Shown one piece after another: positions 1 through 5,072 of a DNA stretch of 8,092 nucleotides. The DNA is from an uncultured Clostridia bacterium (lineage in GTDB: Bacteria > Bacillota > Clostridia > Lachnospirales > Lachnospiraceae): contig CALBKM010000024.1 of NCBI GenBank assembly GCA_937895705.1, positions 1 to 8,092 of the forward strand, given 5' to 3'. The first letter of the stretch is position 1; each line of letters starts with the position of its first letter. A program made the position numbers and the translations under genes. Under the pieces are notes generated by a model that saw nothing but the letters and a program-made list of their open reading frames with translations, did no database searches and had not been told where the DNA came from.

Positions 1-20
1 AATACAATCATATTTAAATA

Positions 21-211
21 AGAGTCCGCTTGCGGACTCTCGCGCCGAGCGCGGTCGCTTGCGACAGTTTCCATTCGCGCGAGTGCGCATCGTCTACACT
101 CCGTTTCGGTCCGTCCAGTACCAACGTCTACCGGACGTTGTGGACCGCGGAGCGCTTTCAGACGAAAGGAAGCACCTCCCTTCGTCTAAAAATAGGACAA
201 TGGGCCTATTT
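21..211 (-). other. GC-rich nested-hairpin region; candidate structured RNA
   Basis: No convincing protein gene lies in the first 270 bases. This stretch is markedly richer in G+C than its AT-rich flanks and is packed with inverted repeats. They are AGAGTCCGC/GCGGACTCT (21-29/32-40), CGCGC/GCGCG (41-45/49-53), GTCGC/GCGAC (54-58/61-65), a nested rod made of CTCCG/CGGAG (99-103/148-152), CGGTCC/GGACCG (107-112/142-147) and CAACGTC/GACGTTG (122-128/134-140), then AGACGAA/TTCGTCT (160-166/181-187) and AAATAGG/CCTATTT (190-196/205-211). The AGACG at 160-164 can also pair with CGTCT at 91-95, so two folds compete. A leftward promoter-like sequence at 223-250 would give a minus-strand RNA of roughly 195 nt ending at the 21-40 hairpin. 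It matches no RNA family I recognise (not convincingly 6S, SRP, tmRNA or RNase P). It could instead be a palindromic intergenic repeat or the 3' end of a gene to the left of the window. Confidence 0.4.
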
Positions 212-222
212 GTATTTTATAT

Positions 223-250
223 AGTATACCACAAATTGAAAAAATTACAA
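223..250 (-). promoter_or_regulatory. Possible leftward sigma-A promoter with extended -10
   Basis: On the minus strand, TTGTAA (250-245) is followed after 16 nt by TATACT (228-223), with TGG directly in front of TATACT, the extended -10 pattern. Transcription would start near 216 and read into the hairpin-rich region. No gene start is visible there, so the product, if any, would be non-coding or lie beyond the left edge. AT-rich intergenic DNA often gives such matches by chance. Confidence 0.35.
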
Positions 251-276
251 CACTTGGAACAAGAACTTTTTAAAAA

Positions 277-1398
277 GGAGGGTGTCCTGCGTATCACCCA
301 CGGATGATGTTAAAGGTAATGATTTATTCATTCACCCAGAAAACATACTCCTCACGTCAGATAGCAAAGGCACTCCGCGAGAACATAAACTACATGTGGA
401 TTGCCGGAGGGAACAAGCCGGATTTCCGTACCATCAACCGTTTCCGTCTTGACATGAAGGATATCATCGAGGATGTTTTCTATGAGGTCATAAAACTTCT
501 GATTGAGAAAAAGTACATCGCATTGCAAAACTACTTTTTGGACGGCACAAAGATTGAAGCCAATGCCAACAAGTATACTTTTGTGTGGAATAAATCCGTC
601 CAGAACTATGATAAGAAACTGGACGAAAAGATAAAGAATCACCTCCGTGAAATAGACCGTGTTGTTGCGGAAGAGAACAAAATCTATCTGGATGAGGATT
701 TGGAAGAGCTTGGCGAAAACAGCAGAATTACGGCAGAACAGGTAGAAGCTGTTGTGGAAAGCATCGATGCCAGACTGGCAGATAATCCACAGGATAAAGA
801 GCTAAAAAAGAAGTCCCGTGAATTCAAAAAAGATATCCTTCCAAGAAAGAAAAAGTACGAAGAAGCATTCCGTACATTTGATGGCCGGAACAGCTATTCA
901 AAAACAGACCATGATGCCACCTTCATGCGGATGAAAGAAGATGCCATGCTTAACGGTCAGCTCAAACCCGGCTATAACATACAGATAGGAACCGAAAACC
1001 GATAGCTTTACCTGCCACAACGGGAAACGATTACTACATGCCGGAAACCGGAAATATAAAACTGAAGCCGGTTATATAACAAGGCGGGATTATTACCGTT
1101 GTGAGGATTGTAAAGATTGTCCTTATGCATCGGAATGTAAATCTACTGATAAAAACCGGACGGTTCAGATTTCCCACCGGCTAAACGAACTGAAGAAAAA
1201 GGCAAACGGGAACCTTTGCTCCGAAAAAGGATTGCAGCTCCGCTCCCAGAGAGTCGTGGAGGTGGAACAACCTTTGGCCGGATCAAGGGTTGTTGGTCGT
1301 TCCGTCGCTTCCATTTGCGCGGAAAAGATAAAGTAAAAATCGAATGGGGATTGCTTGCAATTGCCCATAATATCACGAAAATGGCACTGGAGGGATAG
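277..1398 (+). pseudogene. IS1182-family transposase, truncated, internally deleted and frameshifted
   Basis: The gene is in three pieces. Piece 1 (277-1005) contains YHPRMMLK, YSSRQIAKALRENI, KPDFRTINRFR and the DGTKIEANANKYTFVW stretch that carries the first acidic residue of the DDE site in this family, followed by a charged region and YNIQIGTEN; it then meets a TAG. Piece 2 (about 1001-1270, frame +2) resumes at DSFTCHNGKR with paired cysteines (CEDCKDCPYASEC) and ends at VVEVE. Piece 3 (about 1265-1398, frame +1) reads FGRIKG, FRRFHLRGKDKVKIEWG and LLAIAHNI, the usual C-terminus. Compared with the family, the first 50 or so residues are missing, and about 100 residues between YNIQIGTEN and SFTC, including the DAGY region with the second catalytic Asp, are deleted. 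One base is lost near 1270. The ATG at 304 is an internal Met, not a real start. No active enzyme can come from this copy. Confidence 0.88.
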
Positions 1399-1437
1399 AA
1401 CTCTGGTGTCATTTCTACCAAAAATCCTCATTTTCGT

Positions 1438-1462
1438 AAGAATAAAGAGAGGGATGCCCCTC
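1438..1462 (-). terminator. Weak terminator-like hairpin from the IS right end
   Basis: Read on the minus strand, GAGGG, loop GCAT and CCCTC (1462-1449) are followed by a T-rich tail, TCTTTATTCTT. It lies 43 nt beyond the stop codon of the secreted-protein gene, in the right position to end that transcript. The stem is only 5 bp and the T tract is interrupted. No other terminator is visible between 1399 and 1504, so the IS end may have supplied or replaced one. Confidence 0.35.
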
Positions 1463-1504
1463 ACTACGATTCAAAAATCATAGTTTTGGGACACCCTCAT
1501 GGTT

Positions 1505-3703
1505 TTAACGATCCACAATCTGACCGTCAATAATATCAAATACTTCCCAGTTTTTATTTACCTGATTCTCCGGTACCGTATACGTCTTTACCAATTCATC
1601 TCCGCAATATACGGTTACCGTAGCATCGGACTCCGCAAACTGCACCGAGCCTGTCGGTGTCGACGAAAAACAATTTACTCTGTAAGAATACTTACGATCC
1701 TTCTCCGTAAATACCGTTACCGTTACTGTTTCCGGACCGTATCCGTTTGTATCATCAATGTCAAGCGTTGCGATTACTTCTCCGTTTTCCATAATCTGCT
1801 TTCTTCCATAGTATACCTGATACAGTCTCATCCCGTTTTCATAGATATCTAAATAAGAATCCAAATCTCTCGGTGCGCTTCCCCAGGTCAATACAATTCG
1901 GTATTCATTATCCCTTAACACCGGAGAGAGAGCCATAATCTGCTCATCTACGCCCTTTACGGATTCAACATTCAAAACACCCGTAATATAGTCTTCCTTC
2001 TCGAATACCAGTGTGTATGCACCCTTCGCCAACTTAACGGCAAAGCTTCCGTCTGCTGCGGTCTCCAGAACAGCTACCGTCTGCGCATCTGCCGGAATCT
2101 CTTCCTCCGTCGCGAAGCTTCCTTCATATACTTTCACTGCAACACCTTCAAGCAAATCTCCGTTTACAGCGTTCTTTACCGTCCCTGCGACCTCATAGAT
2201 CTCCGGACAAATCAGCTCTCCGAAAATAGTTACCGATTCCTCGTTGTTACGGGTTACCGTCTTAATTTCGTATCCGTCCTTTTCGAAAACAACCGTATAC
2301 TCTCCCGGATAGAAAGCAACGGAATAATCTCCGTTTTCATCCGTAACATCGGTAGAAACCACTTCATCCCCGTTCTTAAGAGTTACCGATACGCCTCCTA
2401 CTCTTTCCTGCGTCTCACTGTCAACAACATAACCGGTTTCAAGGAACATTTCACGTTCCAATGCAACATCACCGTTTTCCGTTTCGCCGCCGGTCACCGT
2501 TATTGCATCGCTTACATAGTTTGTACCGGCAAACTCAATCTGATATTCCTTATGATACAAACCTACGCTGTACATACCGTTTTCATCCGTAACGGTCTCT
2601 GCCACAACGCCGTCCTCTCCGCTTACGGTTACCGCAATGCCGGAAAGAACCTCGCCGCTGTCTTTATCGGTTACCACGCCGGTCAACTCATAAACAACCG
2701 GTGCCAATACCACATCCGACAATTCGGCATCCATTCTGCTTACAATCGTCATTTCTTCTGGATAAAAATGCTCTTTTTCCACACGAAGTGTATATTCACC
2801 CTTGAACAAGTCAAGGAAATAATTACCGTTCTCGTCCGTCAATGTAGAATTTACAACCACACCGTCCTGCAAAGCCTGTACCAAAGCTCCGGAAACCGCG
2901 CTGCCGGATACTTCTTCCGTCACCGTACCGGAAAGGGTCTTCGGATGAACTTCAGTATCAAATACAATCTCCGTCATCACGAAATCCGTTGTCTTCTCTG
3001 CTCCGGTACCCTGACCGCCGTTAAAACTGATATGTACCGTTCCGTACGGTTCTAAATCTGCGTTGTATTCTGCATTGCGAAGCGTATAAATACCGTTTTC
3101 GTAAGAAACGATTACCGCATTGGCAATCTCTACAATTTCTCTGTCATACGCAAAGGAAATTTCCCAATTATGAATTCTTCTTCCGGTCATATTCTTAAGA
3201 ATCAGCGCTCCGTTGTTGCCTGCACCCCAATCCGAATATACCACAAAATCTACAGCATATTCGGACTTATCAACTTCCTTCTCCCTCATAACAAGCGCAA
3301 ACGCTTCCGGAAACACAATCTTTCCGTCGTCCGTCTTCTTTGCACTAAATCCAAAGGATGCCGTTCCGCCCGGTGCAATATTCTGATTCCAATCGTAGTT
3401 GCCGATTACGCAAAACTCCTCCTGTGTTCCTAACACACGTGCATTCCAAATATTCGTAATCTCATGTACAAATTCACAAGAAAACGCCCAGTCACGCAAG
3501 GTCTCATTTCCTGTATTGGTAACCGTTACATCTGCATGAAACATATTTTCATACTCATCCGTCACCTTAAACTCCACATCAAACCCATCACACACATACT
3601 TCTTTGCCTGTTGTTCCGCCGCTTCTGCCGTCTTCGGTGTTGCGAAACCGGTAAACAACAAGGCCACCGCGAGCACTAAACTCACCAATCTTCTTGCTTT
3701 CAT
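1505..3703 (-). CDS. Secreted CBM2-like / carboxypeptidase-regulatory-like repeat protein
   Basis: A 732-residue exported protein. Residues 1-29 are a signal peptide: KARR, a hydrophobic core, and a likely AEA/A cleavage. Residues 35-143 resemble a CBM2-type carbohydrate-binding module (ADVTVTNTGN, W72, IWNA with W86, YDWNQNIAPGG with W105, FGFSAKK). Residues 149-249 are a second, weaker CBM2-like copy (W159, W180) lacking the third aromatic pattern. Four carboxypeptidase-regulatory-like beta-sandwich repeats follow, at about 256-338, 339-417, 421-500 and 503-596, each with G-x-V-x-x, TDENGxY and a GEYT-like strand. Residues 600-732 begin YRIVLTWGSAPRDLDSYLD, resembling DUF2135/YfaP-type domains. 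There is no catalytic domain, dockerin, LPxTG or SLH anchor, so it looks like a secreted binding or adhesive protein; the ligand is unknown. The ATG at 3703 follows AAGGAGG by 5 nt. Expression is probably under the c-di-GMP riboswitch upstream. CBM2 and DUF2135 assignments are by eye. Confidence 0.9.
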   Translation of the reverse strand: MKARRLVSLVLAVALLFTGFATPKTAEAAEQQAKKYVCDGFDVEFKVTDEYENMFHADVTVTNTGNETLRDWAFSCEFVHEITNIWNARVLGTQEEFCVIGNYDWNQNIAPGGTASFGFSAKKTDDGKIVFPEAFALVMREKEVDKSEYAVDFVVYSDWGAGNNGALILKNMTGRRIHNWEISFAYDREIVEIANAVIVSYENGIYTLRNAEYNADLEPYGTVHISFNGGQGTGAEKTTDFVMTEIVFDTEVHPKTLSGTVTEEVSGSAVSGALVQALQDGVVVNSTLTDENGNYFLDLFKGEYTLRVEKEHFYPEEMTIVSRMDAELSDVVLAPVVYELTGVVTDKDSGEVLSGIAVTVSGEDGVVAETVTDENGMYSVGLYHKEYQIEFAGTNYVSDAITVTGGETENGDVALEREMFLETGYVVDSETQERVGGVSVTLKNGDEVVSTDVTDENGDYSVAFYPGEYTVVFEKDGYEIKTVTRNNEESVTIFGELICPEIYEVAGTVKNAVNGDLLEGVAVKVYEGSFATEEEIPADAQTVAVLETAADGSFAVKLAKGAYTLVFEKEDYITGVLNVESVKGVDEQIMALSPVLRDNEYRIVLTWGSAPRDLDSYLDIYENGMRLYQVYYGRKQIMENGEVIATLDIDDTNGYGPETVTVTVFTEKDRKYSYRVNCFSSTPTGSVQFAESDATVTVYCGDELVKTYTVPENQVNKNWEVFDIIDGQIVDR

Positions 3704-3708
3704 AAGCT

Positions 3709-3715
3709 CCTCCTT
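3709..3715 (-). promoter_or_regulatory. Ribosome binding site of the secreted-protein gene
   Basis: AAGGAGG on the minus strand, 5 nt before the ATG, is a near-perfect Shine-Dalgarno sequence. It fixes the start at 3703, which also gives a proper signal peptide. It lies outside the riboswitch terminator, so control is probably transcriptional rather than by hiding this site. Confidence 0.85.
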
Positions 3716-3751
3716 TTTTTAGGGGCTACACATTTGAATATCGATTCGCTG

Positions 3752-3791
3752 AAAACAAAAAAGGTTGCAGAAATTTTACACTTCTGCAACC
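3752..3791 (-). terminator. Intrinsic terminator forming the riboswitch expression platform
   Basis: On the minus strand a perfect 10-bp stem, GGTTGCAGAA (3791-3782) with TTCTGCAACC (3772-3763) around a 9-nt loop, is followed by TTTTTTGTTTT (3762-3752). It lies within the 5' leader of the secreted-protein gene, about 50 nt before the start codon. Its 5' arm begins with GGTTGC, which is also the 3' closing strand of the aptamer, so aptamer and terminator cannot both be complete. It may also stop read-through from the DUF554 gene, which has no terminator of its own that I can see. Confidence 0.88.
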
Positions 3792-3860
3792 GAACAATCA
3801 TAGAATATTTTTCCGTAGACTTCTGGTTTTGCGTCCCGACGTTTCCGTAAGTTTGCCCCT
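3786..3860 (-). ncRNA. Cyclic-di-GMP-I (GEMM-I) riboswitch aptamer
   Basis: The minus strand holds the GEMM-I landmarks in order. GGCAAAC (3857-3851) opens the aptamer. A short hairpin closes on a GAAA tetraloop (CG-GAAA-CG, 3847-3840). The invariant GGGACGCAAA follows (3837-3828). GTCTACGG (3820-3813) and CTATGAT (3802-3796) form the two sides of a tetraloop receptor. GTT (3795-3793) pairs with AAC near 3828-3826, and GGTTGC (3791-3786) pairs back with GCAA to close the fold. The base before GCAAAC is G, as in c-di-GMP-binding members, not A as in the cGAMP-binding variant; this depends on my alignment by eye. The closing strand doubles as the terminator 5' arm, so ligand binding should prevent termination, giving an ON switch. 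It is transcribed from the promoter at 3874-3902. Confidence 0.92.
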
Positions 3861-3873
3861 TCATGTATACAAA

Positions 3874-3902
3874 ATTTTACATAAAATCCCTTTTTCTGTA
3901 AA
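3874..3902 (-). promoter_or_regulatory. Sigma-A promoter of the riboswitch leader
   Basis: On the minus strand, TTTACA (3902-3897) and TAAAAT (3879-3874) are separated by exactly 17 nt; each hexamer matches the consensus in 5 of 6 positions. Transcription should begin near 3868-3866, a few bases before the aptamer, giving a leader of about 165 nt. The promoter lies just past the stop codon of the DUF554 gene (3921), so the secreted-protein gene has its own start of transcription. Confidence 0.75.
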
Positions 3903-3920
3903 TAGGACTTTTGGCTCATT

Positions 3921-4682
3921 TTATAAAATTCGACACAACAAAATCGGCAAAAAGATCGCCGGTACCAAATTCATCACCTTAAACTTTGAAATTCCCAGCA
4001 TATTCAGAGCGACGCCGATAATAATCACATTCCCGACGCAGTTCATTTCCGCAATCACCGGGTCCGTTAAAAACGGTTCGACAAACCGTGCCAACAACGT
4101 AATGCTTCCCTGATACACAAACAATAGGCTTGCGGAAAGCATAACTCCCGCTCCTAATGTGGAAGCAAAAATAATCGCCGCCACACCGTCAATGGTGGAC
4201 TTTGCAAATAAAGTTTCATGATTTCCGCTAAGCCCGCTTTGCAGGGAACCGACAATCGCCATGGCACCCACACAGAACAAAAGACTGGAGGTCACAAAGC
4301 CTTCCGCAAGGGAAACCTTCTGTTCCCGTACCGTCATCGTTGCCGAGGTTCCTGTATTTCCTCCCTCCGACGTTTCCGTCCCCGTTGCTTCGACTGCATC
4401 CTCTTTTTTCCCGGAAAACTTCCGTTCCAGAAACCTTCCCAGCCGGTTAATTTTGTCATCCAAATCAACGGCTTCGCCGATAATCGTACCGATGACCATG
4501 GAAACAATCAGCACCAGTGTATTTTCTCCTTCGAGGCACCCGCTGATACCGATATAAAGGGTACAAAGTCCCAAACCGACCATCAGCGTATCCGCCATTT
4601 TCTTCGGAAGGCCTTTCTTCAAAAGCAAACCGATTGCACCGCCTAACACAATCGCCATAGCATTTACTAACGTACCTAACAT
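3921..4682 (-). CDS. DUF554 family integral membrane protein (YdfK/YqgA type)
   Basis: A 253-residue polytopic membrane protein of the DUF554 family; the family's biochemical role is not established. Likely membrane segments lie near residues 3-22, 32-50, 54-72, 127-146, 163-184, 183-200, 215-231 and 235-251. Family hallmarks seen are the IIGEAVDLDDKINRLG stretch after the third segment, GFVTSSLLFCVGAMAIVGS, the STIDGVAAIIFASTLGAGV segment, YQGSITLLA, and EMNCVGNVIIIGVALNML. It is somewhat longer than the roughly 230-residue family norm because of a hydrophilic Glu/Thr/Gly-rich loop at about 88-122. The ATG at 4682 is preceded by GGAGG with a short 4-nt gap. A promoter match at 4768-4796 inside the inverted-repeat element suggests it is transcribed separately from ileS. 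I see no terminator directly behind it; the next is the riboswitch terminator. Confidence 0.92.
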   Translation of the reverse strand: MLGTLVNAMAIVLGGAIGLLLKKGLPKKMADTLMVGLGLCTLYIGISGCLEGENTLVLIVSMVIGTIIGEAVDLDDKINRLGRFLERKFSGKKEDAVEATGTETSEGGNTGTSATMTVREQKVSLAEGFVTSSLLFCVGAMAIVGSLQSGLSGNHETLFAKSTIDGVAAIIFASTLGAGVMLSASLLFVYQGSITLLARFVEPFLTDPVIAEMNCVGNVIIIGVALNMLGISKFKVMNLVPAIFLPILLCRIL

Positions 4683-4686
4683 AAAT

Positions 4687-4691
4687 CCTCC
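4687..4691 (-). promoter_or_regulatory. Ribosome binding site of the DUF554 gene
   Basis: GGAGG on the minus strand ends 4 nt before the ATG at 4682. The gap is a little short but usable. No other in-frame start with a better site is apparent, and this one begins the first membrane segment directly, as is usual for the family. Confidence 0.75.
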
Positions 4692-4767
4692 AACTTTACG
4701 GGCTGCCGTAGGAATCTTACCTCAGGAGGCTCTTTTATCGGTCTCGTAACGCTCTTTTTGCGAAAGG

Positions 4768-4796
4768 ATTGTAGCGCGAAACAACTCATCTTTGAA
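4768..4796 (-). promoter_or_regulatory. Probable promoter of the DUF554 gene
   Basis: On the minus strand, TTCAAA (4796-4791) and TACAAT (4773-4768) are 17 nt apart (4 of 6 and 5 of 6 consensus matches). The -10, the whole spacer and the last three bases of the -35 lie inside the 30-bp repeat block; the first three bases of the -35 lie in the unique centre. Transcription would start near 4761 and give a leader of about 80 nt that includes the outer repeat blocks. Confidence 0.5.
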
Positions 4797-5020
4797 CTTT
4801 ATGCAGGATGTTAGACTTTCTTATTGCTCCGCTTGTCATCCAGCAATGTTTGAACAGGAGGTTCAAACAAGGTGACACGCGCCACGGACGGCGCGTCGGA
4901 ACCGGTTACGTCACTCTTCGATACTGTTACCGGAGCAATTAGAAAGGCTTCATCCGGAATAGGAGAAAAGATGAGTTGTTTCGCGCTACAATCCTTGACC
5001 TTAAAGACCTGCAAGACCGA

Positions 5021-5057
5021 TAAAAGAGCCACCGTACAGATTTCTCTGCACGGCAGC
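5021..5057 (-). terminator. Probable ileS terminator
   Basis: On the minus strand a 13-pair stem (5057-5045 with 5040-5028, three G-T wobbles) is closed by a GAAA tetraloop (5044-5041) and followed by TCTTTTA (5027-5021). It begins 15 nt after the ileS stop codon. The short interrupted T tract makes it moderate rather than strong. Part of it lies in the inverted-repeat arm; the left arm has only a degenerate counterpart. Confidence 0.6.
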
Positions 5058-5072
5058 CCCATTTACTTTTAC

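Larger units (their letters stand above)
277..1498 (+). mobile_element. Remnant of an IS1182-family insertion sequence
   Basis: This degenerate element contains a broken transposase gene (277-1398) followed by about 100 bp of right-end sequence. The right end carries GGACACCCTC at 1489-1498, the reverse complement of GAGGGTGTCC at 278-287. Subterminal hairpins lie at 1449-1462 (GAGGG/CCCTC) and 1463-1484 (ACTACGAT/ATCATAGT, one mismatch). The left match probably lies inside transposase coding sequence (in frame it reads GGCPAYHPR), so the true left end has most likely been lost and the match may be a coincidence. No target-site duplication can be assigned. The right end stops 6 bp from the stop codon of the secreted-protein gene, so the insertion sits directly downstream of that gene without damaging it. 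Confidence 0.7.
4700..5059. repeat. Imperfect long inverted-repeat element (MITE-like)
   Basis: Almost the whole gap between ileS and the DUF554 gene is an inverted repeat centred near 4880. Matching blocks are GGGCTGCCGT (4700-4709 with 5050-5059), GGCTCTTTTATCGGTCT (4728-4744 with 5014-5030), a perfect 30-bp block (4764-4793 with 4967-4996), and a 16-bp block with one mismatch (4816-4831 with 4931-4946). The blocks are separated by spacers of similar length but unrelated sequence. The middle holds two further hairpins: GTTTGAAC/GTTCAAAC around AGGAG (4848-4868) and ACGCGCC/GGCGCGT (4877-4896). TTTAC flanks both sides (4695-4699 and 5062-5066, the latter 2 bp beyond the repeat), a possible target duplication. 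It encodes no convincing protein. It could be a MITE, a double promoter-leader module, or an invertible segment. Confidence 0.8.

Noticed and set aside
304..306. ATG at 304 as a genuine transposase start
   Set aside because: In-frame codons before it (YHPR) continue the family motif, and there is no proper ribosome binding site at the right distance; it is an internal Met of a truncated gene.
30..307. Two overlapping short plus-strand open frames near the left edge
   Set aside because: They run through the hairpin-rich region, lack ribosome binding sites and have low-complexity Arg/Ser-rich products with no family resemblance.
2013..2900. Repeated DNA within the secreted-protein gene as a possible tandem repeat or CRISPR
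   Set aside because: The similarity is at the protein level, from diverged carboxypeptidase-regulatory-like domains; the nucleotide copies are not near-identical and have no regular spacers.
2552..3055. A 167-codon plus-strand open frame opposite the secreted-protein gene
   Set aside because: It is antisense to a clear coding repeat region and its product has no recognisable motif; the same holds for other long plus-strand frames opposite ileS, such as 7032-7571.
3763..3791. Interpreting this hairpin simply as the terminator of the DUF554 gene
   Set aside because: A promoter and a c-di-GMP aptamer lie between that gene and the hairpin, and the hairpin shares a strand with the aptamer, so it is primarily the riboswitch platform.
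4848..4868. Hairpin with AGGAG in the loop as a translation control site
   Set aside because: No start codon with a plausible coding frame follows at the right distance on the plus strand; on the minus strand the loop reads CTCCT, which is not a ribosome binding site.
4811..5062. An 83-codon minus-strand open frame starting 10 nt after the ileS stop
   Set aside because: It has no ribosome binding site, starts inside the ileS terminator hairpin, lies entirely within the inverted-repeat element, and resembles no protein family I know.
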